DNA from: Hyalella azteca | Taxonomy: Eukaryota > Arthropoda > Malacostraca > Amphipoda > Hyalellidae | Direction: 5' to 3' | Length of the DNA: 64,000 nt | Assembly (NCBI RefSeq): GCF_000764305.2 | Contig: NW_025944107.1 | Location: forward strand, 186,001-250,000 | Shown: positions 48,950 to 60,440 of the stretch, piece by piece | How positions within the stretch are numbered: the stretch's first letter is position 1 | How the letters are laid out: every line of letters begins with the position of its first letter | The notes under the pieces: generated by a model | Told to the model about the DNA's origin: nothing | Seen by the model: only the letters and a program-made list of their open reading frames with translations | Databases searched by the model: none | Translations under genes and position numbers: made by a program

Positions 48950-49899
48950 TGATATGAATTAACGCTTACAATTTATAACGATCAACGGTGAATAAGTGCG
49001 TGCAATTGAGGGAAAAAATAAAAAGAAGATAAAAATTGTTTGCTTCAACTCCTGTTATGTTTGCTAAACGATTAAAAGAAACTAGAATTGCACTCTAAAT
49101 TTTTTAAATTTACCATGCACTTGAATCGTGCTAAAATGACGTGCGGGTGATACAAGTTTAATGTTGCAATCGTTTCCAGGTTGCATGTTTATAAAATACT
49201 TTCTCTAAGTGCGATAAAAATGAATTTAGAATATAAGGTTAAACGATAGAGCAGCGAATATTCCTTGAGGCACGATATTCATTTAAACCTGAATGTAACT
49301 TGCTCAAATTTATTCACATAAAAGCTGCCGGCTCAACTAATTAAGAAAAGTGGGGCGAAGCTCTAATTGTCTTGAAGTTCTAAATATCAAATTACAACTT
49401 CAAGAGAAGGTTGCAATTCATTTGCATTAGCTTGAATTTTGTTGTGAATCGAGCTTTCGATGTACGAGCACTTCTTGATTATTTTACTGGATATTTTTAG
49501 AGTGTAATTAAATTATTCAGTTCCTAATTATATGCTTCGATTAGTTTGTGAAGTCGTCCCTTAATCTTATCTGCCATCGAACATTTGTGGGCCTTTGAAC
49601 ATAATGAAGTTTGTATACTGATTAAGTTGGCGGTGAAAAATATCGATATTTTGAAAAATTTGGGCATCAACATTCTGGAATGTTGATGACTCTTGGCTTC
49701 AGTCATGATCTTTATACAAATGTTTGTTAATGTCTTTTTCGAGAGAACCGGAAAATTGCATCTCTAAATGCACAAAATCCTATAAAAAATCAGACGAAAT
49801 ATTTTTAATGTAGAATGTTCCTCTTTAAGATTAATTGTGTTTTTTCTTCAAATTAAAGTCATCATCTCATCGTTAAAATTTCAAATATTACACCCACAG
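48950..49899. other. Intron upstream of the first secure anoctamin exon
   Basis: AT-rich, with a T-rich stretch (GTGTTTTTTCTTC near 49840) that may serve as distal polypyrimidine tract for the 49899 acceptor. No exon seen. Confidence 0.6.
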
Positions 49900-50334
49900 C
49901 GCACTGAGCAGTGGAACCGCGACGACAGCGAGGACCGAGCAGACGCGTGCTACTCTCAAGACGGTCGGGACGGCACTGACGACGATCAAGGTGGTGAACC
50001 CGCCGATGGCCACCTAAACCGTGACCAAAACCGGGACCAGCGTCCTGTGGGACACAAAACAGATTCATACGATGAAGGTGAATGTGGTGTAGGAGTTCGT
50101 AGCAGCGACTCACACGCGTCGTATTTCCGTGACGGTTGCACGCGCGTGGACTACGTTCTGGTGTACGAAGGTAGCGTGGCGTCCTCAGCCAGCGCTAGCC
50201 GCAGGAAGGGGAAGGGGCGGGCGGCACGGCGCGAGGGCGGCAAGGAGGGCGGCAGCAAGAAAGGCGAGCGTCATGAACTCTGGAGGGCGAAATTCATGGC
50301 GTCTCTGCAGCGAGCTGGTCTGCTCATGGAGGAG
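49900..50334 (+). CDS. Anoctamin (TMEM16) exon: start of N-terminal dimerisation domain
   Basis: Internal coding exon of an anoctamin, the family of Ca2+-activated chloride channels and phospholipid scramblases of plasma and internal membranes. The acceptor is a pyrimidine/A-rich tract ending ACACCCACAG, and the donor is GAG|GTGGGG. The 435 bases are 145 codons, entering and leaving in phase 0. The first ~75 residues are acidic and probably disordered. Then comes YFRDGCTRVDYVLVYEG, the hallmark at the start of the anoctamin dimerisation domain (vertebrate ANO1-type proteins have an FRDG..(K/R)(V/I)DY(I/V)LVY motif here). A Lys/Arg/Gly-rich loop follows, then a helix with ELWRAKFMASLQRAGLLMEE, matching the family's 'F...L...GL.(L/M)E' segment. 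GC content is much higher than in the flanking intron. A minisatellite starts about 15 bases after the donor. Family assignment is firm; the paralogue is not determined. Confidence 0.9.
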
Positions 50335-50346
50335 GTGGGGCCTAGG

Positions 50347-50662
50347 GCTTAGTGTGGTGTGTGTGATGTATGGTGTGTTATTACACCATATGATGTATGG
50401 TGTGTGTGATGTATGGCGTGTTATTACACCATATGATGTATGGTGTGTGTTATGTATGGTGATTTATTACACCATATGATGTATGGTGTATGATGTATGG
50501 CGTGTTATTGTGGTGTAAAGTGATACATTGTGTGATGATACCCTGTGTGATGTATGGTGAGTTATTGTGGTGTAAGGTGATACATTGTGTCTGATGATAC
50601 ACCATACACATGATGTGATGATGGTTATTGTGGTGTATAGTGGTCGGGTAGTGAGATTTAAT
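50347..50662 (+). repeat. G/T-rich repeat directly after an anoctamin exon
   Basis: GTGTGTGATGTATGGTGTGT and TATTACACCATATGATGTATGG units begin about 13-15 bases past the donor at 50335. ATTACACCATA/TATGGTGTGT give local hairpins. Confidence 0.9.
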
Positions 50663-51039
50663 CATATACCCCCTAAATGCCTATTCGAATATCCCTCCGA
50701 TATGTAGATTGGATGAATGATGTGTTATCTACTATATCATGAACATACCATCATATGTTCAATATTCTAACAAAATCTTGAAAATACTATCATCTGCGCT
50801 GGCGAATAATAGTTCTATCAAGTCAGGGTATTGCATACAAACGCCTAAACAGCGTCTCGAATTTCTTGTACTGCTCCGCCTCTCAGATTACATTCATTTA
50901 AGCTGCAACGATTGAATTAAAGTTTTTTATTTCGTATAATTCACTAAACGAATCGTAGAGGTGTTCAAACTAAACGTGTAAACGTATTAACACGCATAAG
51001 ATAACCCCCTAACAAACCCCAGCATATATATCTATACAA

Positions 51040-51648
51040 CACACACAACACTCATCCCCGACACTCTAGCAATATGATGTTTGCAAGATGAATGTGTACA
51101 CACTAACACCCCAACATTCAAACACACCAGGATGTTGAGATGCACATACTCTAACACGTCAAACACCTCTCCCAACACTCACATCACCCACTATAACACT
51201 CAAATCACACCCTCTAGCAGTCTAGCACTTTTAACACCCTCTCTAACACTCGCAATCTAACACTCACAATACCCCCTATAATACTCATAACACCCCCTCC
51301 AACACGCATAACACCCTTCTAACACTCGCAACACCATCTTAACAATCACAACACCCCTCTTACACTCCTAACACCTCTCCAACACTCGCAACACTCTCTT
51401 AACACTCACAACACCCCCTCCAACACGCATAACACCCTTCTAACACTCGCAACACCCTCTTAACAATCACAACACCCCTCTTACACTCCTAACACCTCTC
51501 CAACACTCGCAACACCCTCTTAACAATCACAACACCCCTCTTACACTCCTAACACCCCTCTAACACTCCTAACACCCCTCCAAAACTCACAACACTCTCT
51601 TAACACTCACAACACCCCCTCCAACACTCACAACACCCCTCTAACCCC
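51040..51648 (+). repeat. A/C-rich repeat directly before an anoctamin exon
   Basis: About 30 degenerate units of AACACTCACAACACCCCTCT. A higher-order period of about 110 bp appears between 51290 and 51560. The array supplies the polypyrimidine-like context of the acceptor at 51650-51651. Confidence 0.9.
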
Positions 51649-51651
51649 CAG

Positions 51652-51759
51652 GACGTGGAGGTGTTGGGGCGGCGCAGCGTGAGCTTCATGAAGCTCAGCG
51701 CGCCCTGGGCGGTGCTCATACACTTCGCTGAGGAACTCAACATGCGCGCCCCTCTGCAG
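51652..51759 (+). CDS. Anoctamin (TMEM16) exon: APW segment of the dimerisation domain
   Basis: A 108-base, 36-codon exon in phase 0 at both ends, with acceptor CTAACCCCCAG|GACGTG and donor CTGCAG|GTATGG. It encodes DVEVLGRRSV, then SFMKLSAPWAVLIHFAEE, ending NMRAPLQ. This is the next block of the anoctamin dimerisation domain: the family shows a conserved 'F.K.(H/S)APW.VL...AE...(L/M)..P' pattern, and APW is the tell-tale. It continues directly from ...AGLLMEE of the preceding exon, giving the expected acidic linker (MEEDVEV). The exon is embedded in repeats: an A/C-rich array ends at its acceptor and a G/T-rich array starts three bases after its donor. Any open frame running past 51759 is simply the G/T repeat and is not coding. 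Confidence 0.9.
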
Positions 51760-51762
51760 GTA

Positions 51763-52265
51763 TGGTGTGTGAGGTGTGTTCTGTGTGTGATGTGTGGTGT
51801 GTGGTGTGTGGGGTGTGTGGTGTGTGTTCTGTGTGGTGTGTGTGATGTGTGGTGTGTGTAATGTGTGGTGTGTGTTCTTTGTGTCCTGTGTGTTGTAAAT
51901 GGTGTGTGGCGTGTGGTGTTTCCTATGTGGGGTGTGGGGTGTGTGGTGTGTGGGGGTGTGTCCTGTGTGGGGTGTGTGGTGTGTGGGGTGTGTGTCCTGT
52001 GTGTGGTGTGTGTAATGTGGGGTGTGTGTCCTGTGTGGGGTGTGCGGTGTGTGGGGTGTGTGTCCTGTGTGGGGTGAGTTATGTGTGGTGTGTGTCCTGT
52101 GTTGGGTGTGTGGTGTGTGGGGTGTGTCCTATGTGGCGTGTGTCCTGTGTGGGGTGTGTCATGTGTGTTGTGTGTCCTGTGTGGTGTGTATGGTGTGTTC
52201 TGTCGTGTCTATCCTGTGTGTCCAGTTTTGTGCGTGTTCTGTGTGATGTGTACGCTTTATGGTGT
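51763..52265 (+). repeat. G/T-rich repeat directly after an anoctamin exon
   Basis: GTGTGTCCTGTGTGGGGTGT and GTGTGGTGTGTGTTCTGTG units, starting three bases past the donor. The Cys/Val-rich frames (VCGVCPVC...) come from this repeat. Confidence 0.9.
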
Positions 52266-52267
52266 GT

Positions 52268-52842
52268 TTCATGTGCTTTTTTCCTAATTAAAAATTTTGT
52301 ATTCAATTCTTTCATTAATTAATCAATATTTTTTTAATTTAAAAATATGCTTTAAATTCCAATAAATTACCGAATTTTGTTATGGAATATCGCCTCATGT
52401 TATATAATGGGCAGGGTGGCCTAGTGGTTAAAGTTCAGAGTACCAAGATTGGAGCAGAGAGGTGCGGGTTCGATCCCAGCTCTGTGCGCCAGTTTCTGGT
52501 CAGAATCGGCAAGGAGGCCGGGCGGTTAAGCACAGCATAATTGTAGCAGTGAGTTGCGAGTTCGAGACCGCAAAATGCTGTGAGTGTTCTGCGATGTTAA
52601 GAATCGGCGACAGGCCTACGGCCTAATAAACGCTGAAACCGCTATTATTTATTATTATTATTATTATTATGTGTGTGTGTTGGGGTGTGTTTTATGTGTT
52701 TTGTGTGCTTTGTTCCTAATTAATAATTTTTAATTCAATTCTTTCATTAATTATTCAAGAATTATTTTACAACATTTAAAATATGTTTTAAATCCCAATC
52801 AATTACCAAATTTTGTTATGGAATATCGGCTCAGGTTAATTG
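52268..52842 (+). repeat. Direct duplication of a ~140-bp spacer flanking the SINE
   Basis: CTAATTAAAAATTTTGTATTC...TTTTGTTATGGAATATCGCCTCA (52268-52405) recurs, about 90% alike, at 52698-52840. Each copy is preceded by G/T-rich repeat; the SINE and its ATT tail lie between. Confidence 0.8.
52409..52670 (+). mobile_element. tRNA-derived SINE, copy 2 (intact-looking)
   Basis: GGGCAGGGTGGCCTAGTGG contains an A-box, and GGTTCGATCCC at 52467-52477 is a consensus B-box. A second, B-box-like module (GAGTTCGAGACC) follows near 52560. The body ends GAAACCGCTATTATT and continues into an (ATT)n tail typical of SINE retroposition. The tRNA acceptor/anticodon structure is not complete, so this is not a functional tRNA gene. 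It lies within the long anoctamin intron between 51759 and 62905. Confidence 0.8.
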
Positions 52843-54059
52843 AAAGGTTGCAATCAAATTTTAAATTCATTTCTTTTCGCGCGTAGAGAAAGTTGTTATC
52901 AACATCCCACCCCCACCAGAAAATGATTGCAGCTTTAAACGTATTCCCATAAATTATGATCATACGAATTTATTTTGTCAATTTTACGAGATTTGAGTTT
53001 TTCACTTTCCCGCCTGTATTCATGTTATGTCCAGGCAATTTATGTTTTTAAATATCGAAATTTAGAAAGGAAATTGAGAAATTATCGAGTGCTATATCTG
53101 AAATCCAAAAAGAATACCAAATATATTAGATTGTAGAGTTTCTAACACTACATTATTCACCAAAACTCTGGCCACCCAAAGACGTGACGGCATTTATCTT
53201 TAACCGCCATAAGTGACGTCATTGAGAGCACTCGAGCTCTATCCCCTTATCGTAAATCGATGCGCAAATGAGAAGGTCAAATCAAAGGCTGAAGCACCAG
53301 CTTCAATATAAAAGCACCTTGATGAACGATGTCCGTTATGAATGTTGTATGAACGATGTTGGGCGTTAATTCGTCAAAAGCTATCAAATCTACGAGCTTT
53401 TACGCCACCATGCGTTATTGATATTGTGCCTGCACGAGAGGCATAAAAGTTTGCCTGCTCATGCCTGTGGCGCGTTATGATGATGTTTTTGCGTGTTGTG
53501 CAATGAATTGCAGTTATTTAGATAACTTTTAAGATTGAAAATGTTTTGCACATTCAAGTTGCAACTGAACTTGAACTGCGTTGATTTGGGGAAAGAGAGC
53601 ACTATAACCAGTGGATTTTTTGGCGATAATTAGTTCATATTGGGACCTTCGTTCTAACCTGATCGTAAAAATGTACTTTTTAATCAAAATCTCACGATTT
53701 TTGCACTTATTTCTTTCACAGAAAATCTTTTTGCTAAATTTTACATTAGTGCTCTTCAAATTTTCGAAATTTTTTGTATGATCAATTTTTGTTGATACGT
53801 TTTTTCACACAATTTTCTTTTTCGTCTCACATATTAACACAGTTAAACTCAGCACAATGGACCACGAACAATAATTTATTCAAAATTGAACCTTGAAAGT
53901 AAAGACAGTGATTTAGCTTAGTCTAGTGACCGCTAAAATCTATTTCTCCTTCCTACGAAGGGTTTAATTTTAATTGGAACGATATCATTAGTTTAATTAT
54001 CATTGGAAGGATATCCTTGCTTGAGCTCGCTTCATTCAAATAAAGCCAGCGCTGGCCTC

Positions 54060-54360
54060 AGTTGCAGCTAAATTGCACCCATCACCATAAAATGTTTCAT
54101 TCCACAGCACCTGGATTTGGCTTTATATGAATAGAATGTTCATTATTTTAGGCTTCTAATTGAAGGTTTCGAATGCTGGACCACTTATCACCAATCACAA
54201 TAAAACGTTTCATTTCGCAGCACCTGAATTCGACTTTGTAGCAGCTAGAATGTCAATAAATTTCAGGCTTATTATTAAATGTTCCTAATGCTGGATCACA
54301 TCTCACGCCATTTAATAAAACGCTTCATTTCCACAGCACCATAATTTGATATCACATCTT
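54060..54360 (+). repeat. Three diverged ~115-bp repeats
   Basis: AAAATGTTTCATTCCACAGC, then ACCTGGATTTGGCTTTATATG, then TTTAGGCTTCTAATTGAAGG recur as diverged copies. Confidence 0.75.
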
Positions 54361-55544
54361 ATTAAGCGCTACATTGCTTGATGATTAAATGGAATTGAAG
54401 AGGTCTGTTACTTTACATCTTTAGTATCGTTTCACTTGCAAGACATAAGCTGCTTTCTTCGTTATTATACCAACACGCATAATGCTTTGTATCTTATTAC
54501 TTGATTTTACTGCATTATTATAGTATTTTAGCGATCACCTCTTACTAAACATGCATTCCTGGACCTTACTCATCAGACTATATAAATTTAAAAGAAATTA
54601 AACCCGTTGAATTAAATGAGTGATAGTAGAATTGTTATATTTTTACTACGATAATCTTTTGAGGCTCCACAAGAGCCGTCTTTCATAATAGTATAAATTT
54701 GTATACTTGATATTTTGTGACTTTATTTGTAGGTAATAATATTAATATAAATTGGTGTGCAATTTCTATTGGGCATCTTTTAAATATCTTATTCCTAAGC
54801 CGCGTTTTCAAGTCTATATTATATACCAGTACGATATGACCTCAGGCATCACAAAAAAAATATTTTTTGAACGCGGAACACATAAAATATACTCAAACTT
54901 GTGTTGCAACGAATTATATTTTTTTTTCGAAATAACGCTTTCGAATCATCGAAAGTTTTAAATGTTCGTTAAATTGCTATTACTGGCATTTTTTGTAACC
55001 ATTACTGAAAGTCATTGCATTCGTGTACTTCTCCAGACATCGAAATCCGTTTCCGCGAATGTTTTGATGAAGTTACAGTATATGTTTTTGCGTGACACCG
55101 TCATTCCGAATTTCGAAATGATCAATAATGTCTTCGTACTTAGTTTATACCAGATCCCTCTAAACAAAATGATTCACGAAATAATGCATTTTAAAGCTGA
55201 CTATTCGATGCACTGATATTTCAACTTAATTTTCAAAGCAGGCAATAAGAGACGACATCGCATGCATATAGACTCATATAAATTAAATCATCGATGGCCT
55301 CCAATAAACTTCTTATGAACTCACCATCCTCGGGATTTATCGGTGTATCATCGTCGATTTATGTTACAAGTGGCCATTATTCGATAACCCGCCTATAATT
55401 TGCCATAACCACTATATTAACCATGGCCCTGCCATTCATAATTCTCTGGAATTTAGGGTAATGTATTTAAAGCGGATACGCTGAAGGAGCGCACGCAGCA
55501 GTATATTCAAGCCTGCAGGTCGTCGGGATATTCGTGCCCTCGAA

Positions 55545-55655
55545 TAGTGGAGTAACTGAGGGTAATGGTGGAGTGATCGGGTAACCGAAGGTAATAGTGG
55601 TGACCGAGTAATCAAGAGAAATGATTTAGTTATCGAGCAGCCGAGGGAAATAATT
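55545..55655 (+). repeat. Short GTAATxGTGGAGTGATCGGG repeats
   Basis: Three degenerate units of about 30-35 bp: GAGGGTAATGGTGGAGTGAT / GAAGGTAATAGTGGTGACCG / GAGAAATGATTTAGTTATCG. Confidence 0.65.
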
Positions 55656-55919
55656 GCTTCTTATTAACATTTAACGACGCGTAAAGATAAATTGTTTCTT
55701 GTGCAGATCAGACCTACAGCGGATGATAAGATAGTGTTACAGGTGCGCAGTGTTCTTGTTATCTTATACATGTTTTGAATGCTTCTCCCTCAACTTTATT
55801 TAAGTAGAATATCATGCAAATTTTAATTGTTTAAACCCATGCAATTCGTATCAACGTCTGAATGAGCGTGAATTATTTAAATGATGCATTCATTCAAATA
55901 ATTTCGATGAAATATCTTA

Positions 55920-56042
55920 TAATCAATTAAATTATTACAATTAATCGAACAATTACAATCAATCAAATAAATACAATCGATTAAATAATTACAATCAAAC
56001 AAATAATCATAATCAATCAATAATTACAATCAATTAAATTGT
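55920..56042 (+). repeat. AT-rich (ATTACAATCAATCAAATA) repeat
   Basis: About seven degenerate units of AATTACAATCAATCAAATA. Confidence 0.85.
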
Positions 56043-56869
56043 TTTTATAGTACTTTTGTATCAATTAAAAATTATAAATGAGTGCTTCCTCGCTTTTACG
56101 ACCATGAATGTATATCTGCTTCAATTTCCGTTTAAATAAAATAAAATAACCAACAAACCTTTTCCTTTAATGTTAATAGCTCAAGAAAGTTTAATTGACT
56201 GATCGAAATGAAATCATATACACGTTGTATGTCTGCTTGTTGAGATCGTAATAACCTTTACCTACACTCTTCCGATGGAAATATGTTTCAAAAATTTTTA
56301 ATTATAATTATCGTATTTACCACCTTACCCTTCCAGCTCCCGCATCATTTGACGCCTATTGCGATGCACCGCGATGGTTGTCATATCATTAATATATTAA
56401 TAATAATAATGATTAAGTTCATTGCAATGCAATGACTTTTAAACAGTGTTCTTAATTATTAATTAGAGTTTCTCTTCGAGCTTTCAACTCAAATAATATG
56501 TCAGTTAAAGTGACGGAAAATAAGTTGAAATTTTCATCGTGGTTTGATTTGATTATGAGAATACATGTCAGGTTATCAATTCTAATCGAATTGCCGTTGC
56601 TAATTGAAAATTGAACGATGCCATTTTTGATCATCACAATCATCCGAAAGCTGTACATACCGACAAACAATCGTTCGTGATTAATTGAATATATTTTTAA
56701 AATATTATACACAACTTGTGCATTTCAATATACGTATGAAGCATATAGTAATATAAATATAAATAGCGATTATCCTGAGTTTGATCAATACAAGGACAAT
56801 AGATCGCAGGTGCATCAACGACGTCAACCTGACACCTCCCTTACCACCCTGCCGACCAGGCCTTCAACC

Positions 56870-57300
56870 GTGCTTTCTGTGTAACATTCATCAACCTTGT
56901 CAACCATTTATTGGTTAATGAGAAGCTTTCTGTGTAACATTCATCAACCTTGTCAACATTTATTGTTAATGAGAAGCTTTCTGTGTAACATTCATCAACC
57001 TTGTCGACCAATTATTGGTTAATGAGATCAAGCTTTTTGTGTAACATTCAACTTAGTCAACCATTTATGACTTAATGAGATAAGGCTCTCTGTGTAACAT
57101 TCATCAACCTTGTCAACCATTTATTGGTTAATGAGAAGCTTTCTGTGTTACATCCATCATCCTTATACACTGTATATTCGTTGCTGAGATCGAACTTCTT
57201 GTGTTAATTTTCAATATAATTAACCATTTATTCATTTATGAGATTGGACTTTCTGTTTCACATTTACTCACCTCATTAACCCGTTATTCGTTACTCAGAT
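56870..57300 (+). repeat. ~57-bp repeat (TTCTGTGTAACATTCATCAA)
   Basis: About seven units of TTCTGTGTAACATTCATCAA, CCTTGTCAACCATTTATTGG and TTAATGAGAAGC, degenerating rightward. Confidence 0.9.
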
Positions 57301-57786
57301 GTCCGTGTTTGTTAACTTGTCTTCCGTATTCATACGGAATAGTGACTTTTCGTACAATGATTTTTCTCTGATAACATATAATAAAATATTTTTATATTTT
57401 AGCTTCTTATAACACCTATGTTTGGATCTTATTATCTATTATATCTACTTGTTATTGTATAACTTGTTTCATGTGATATTATCTACATAAGTTTTTTAAA
57501 TATTAAGTTATACGTGTCAATTGTGATTTTGGTAAAAATTCTGGAAAGTTTTTCTTCCTGCAATAATCTATAAAATCTATATATACATATAAATAAAATT
57601 GTAATATTATGTAAAAAATACAGAATATCAGCTACGTGTATTCTATACATAATATTCTATGCATATTTTGATCTAATATTTTAAGGGACTTTTTCCAAAC
57701 ATCAATTAAAATATTTACTTTATAAATATTTTAATTTATTTTTGGAATAAAAAGATGGCTATAGATAGGAAAAATTATCAAGTCAT

Positions 57787-57905
57787 TTGTCCTCATCCCG
57801 TTTCACATCCTTATCGTCATCCCGTTTCACATCCTTATCCTCATCCCGTTTCACATCCTTATCCTCATCCCGTTTCACATCCTTATCCTCATCCCGTTTC
57901 GGATC
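57787..57905 (+). repeat. 24-bp repeat (CATCCCGTTTCACATCCTTA)
   Basis: Five units of CATCCCGTTTCACATCCTTA then TCCT. In frame it gives HPVSHPYP octapeptides; treated as spurious. Confidence 0.9.
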
Positions 57906-57987
57906 CTTATCTTCTTATCTATCCTATTCTGCCGTTGGTCGGAATCTCTGTCACAAGGCCAGGGGATTCAAAATAAAAACAGGCTCT

Positions 57988-58170
57988 TCTATAAACTCAG
58001 ATAAATTACTGAGATATTTTCCCGATATATGGCGATGCACTTTTTGCACTTTTGTGGGTCATCCTGACCCAGTTGTGTCCGGAAAAATGATGTTTCAGTG
58101 CTACCTTCGCCGCCCGTTCGTGCAGTGGTGGAGAATTTGCACAATATGACTAATAGATTTTTCTGAGGGC
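57988..58170. mobile_element. ACACTCAG-family short element, copy 7
   Basis: ACTCAGATAAATTACTGAG, GGCGATGCACTTTTTGCAC, GGGTCATCCTGACCCAGTTG, CAGTGCTACCTTCGCC and an AGATTTTTCTGAGGG right end follow family order. The frames at 57787-58149 are not genes. Confidence 0.6.
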
Positions 58171-59080
58171 AAGTTAAACTTCACAAATGATGACTATAGC
58201 GCATAAGTAAGTTGAGATTTTATATTAACTTATTGCTTACTTTCTCATCATTTCACATAAAATCAATTTTAAATCTTGAATTCCTACTTCATTATTACGG
58301 GAAAAGTTCGCACGCGAATTGAAGCCAAATCGGTCGAAGATTCGCTTCCCTTTTTTCCTGTGTTTTCAAGTGTTATTGAAAATGTATAGAAAATCAGAGG
58401 AATAATGAAAATTATGTTTGGAATTTTTATAATAAAGTTTTATTTTTATTTTTAATAAAGTTTTATTTTGAGCATTTCAAGAGAAAGTGTCGAGCGTCAG
58501 GGCATTGGTATGCGCAGCTGTCTGGGGTTTCATCAACTACAAGGCACTTTTGTTAGTTTTCCAATTAAGAAAGTTTTATAATTATAATTAAATTCTGTTG
58601 TCTCCCCAGTGAAACTTGAGAGTCCGGGGCACGATCGCCGGAGAAATATGCGATTGCGGCCCGATATCCTGCAAACTTTAGAGCTTCTAAAGTTATTCTA
58701 ATTTCTTTTTATTTATTTGGCTGGTAATTCTTTTAAAATACTTTCTCTTTTTTTAAATTACCAATTTTACGTTATTACTGGGCACAGACATTAATCTAAG
58801 AAATTAATTTTTAGCATCCGCCTAGTGAGGAAATACATTGTTGCCTCATCTGTTTTTTTATTTTTTTTGAAGTTATTATATAGATTTTAAAAGTTTTACT
58901 CAAAAACATGTTCCTTAAAAAGGTGATCATCAGCTTGATATAAAGAAATAATAAAATTTGTGACTTGAATCTCATAATTTTTGAATTTTTTATAATTTTC
59001 ACTGTGAACAAAATCATTCGCGCGAAATTGGTAAACAATTTGTTGTTGTGCGCAGCTGGATATTTATGGAACTCATTATA

Positions 59081-59135
59081 TTCCAATTTGCAAGGAATCG
59101 AATTTGAATCAAATCAGATTCCTTGCAAATTGGAA
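59081..59135. repeat. Near-perfect 55-bp hairpin
   Basis: TTCCAATTTGCAAGGAATC (59081-59099) is exactly complementary to GATTCCTTGCAAATTGGAA (59117-59135). The 17-base middle (with ATTTGA/TCAAAT) nearly closes too. Possible pre-miRNA-like stem or a collapsed inverted-repeat transposon. Confidence 0.85.
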
Positions 59136-59259
59136 TTTAATGCATTCTCTGGTCATTATTCGTACGTGTTTCAATAAGAAAATTCTGCCATCTAATGCTA
59201 ATTTATGGAATTTTGAACGAACGTCGGTGACTTTTTCCATAAATTCTGTGACTCGTTTT

Positions 59260-59390
59260 TGAAAAAAAACGTCGTTTTTTTAACAAACAAACATCGTTTT
59301 TTTGAACAAACAAACATCGTTTTTTAAACAAACAAACTTTGTTTTTTGAACAAACAAACGTCATTTTTTGAACAAACGTCGGTGTCGTTT
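59260..59390 (+). repeat. ~25-bp repeat (AACAAACAAACATCGTTTTT)
   Basis: Four to five units of GAACAAACAAACATCGTTTT TT. AAACAAAC against the T-runs is purine/pyrimidine-biased. Confidence 0.85.
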
Positions 59391-60354
59391 CATTCGAGTT
59401 TCTTTCGTTGTAACGCCCAAATATCTTTGATTCTTTGCCATGGAATGATTTATTTTACTCTTGTCTGCCGCTTTTAAAAAATCTCACGGAGAAGATTTTT
59501 CATTTTCTCCTGCCGCACATGTAATTCATGTACAGAACTAATTCCGCGCACAATTTCGCGTAAATTTAATTTTAATGCTTCATTTAAATCCTCCATTCAC
59601 TGTAGGATCTCGCATCGCTGACGTAAACACTAAGTCCTGTAAATAATAATCGTTAACCTGGAGACTAGAATCCATCCTCATCGTTTGAAATCAAGCATCG
59701 ATTTCACGTTGGCTCTAACCTCCTGAAATATTTAGGATTCCTTACGGGGTCTTTCCTTTAAATTACCTTATAAACATATCAAATAAAATATATACATATT
59801 TTAAATTACTTTACGTTAAGTTCCCAAAAATTATTGTTATGCATGAAAACTTTATCTAAATTCACCGTATATCCTATTGAGATTTGCACAGCACATACGA
59901 TATGTTTCCCTTTGCACAGCCTATGTCTCTGGTCTGCACCGAACCTGCTCTGCACAATAGCGGCGCACGCACAAAAATTTTATTTGTAAACACGATTAAA
60001 AATGTTTACTGGCCTATATCTTGGTGGATTTTCGTGTTACCTGAATGGACACTTGTGTTGTCTATGTAAATATATGTGCTCGAGCTCGTAATTAGTGTGT
60101 TGCCTCACTTTTCACACACTAGCCTCACTCTCGGTAATTAACTTTCCTCCTCAACTCTTCAATGCGTACAAATTATTTAAAAAAATTGTCTAGATGTTTT
60201 ATGCAGAAAATTATTTAAAATCAATATGTTTTCAACGGACTCGTAAATACCTCTCATCTATATGATATTCTGTGCAGGCTACAAGAACTTCATATGATGA
60301 TTCAAGTTCTAGGTTGATAATAATAATCCCTATTGTCGCTTTTACATGCTGTTA

Positions 60355-60440
60355 ACAGTAACACATTTTCGTTTGTTGAAATCCGAGATAAGTTTCAACA
60401 TTAACACATTTTCGATTGTTGAAATCCGAGATAAGTTCAA
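60355..60440 (+). repeat. Two-copy ~42-bp tandem duplication
   Basis: TAACACATTTTCGWTTGTTG then AAATCCGAGATAAGTTTCAAC occurs twice. Confidence 0.85.

Noticed and set aside
51849..52322. Cys-rich 157-codon frame resembling a small secreted Cys protein
   Set aside because: It is the G/T repeat (TGT codons) in the intron after the exon donor; overlapping frames give the same peptide.
52409..52490. tRNA gene
   Set aside because: A- and B-boxes are present, but no complete cloverleaf or acceptor pairing; the (ATT)n tail and other copies identify a SINE.
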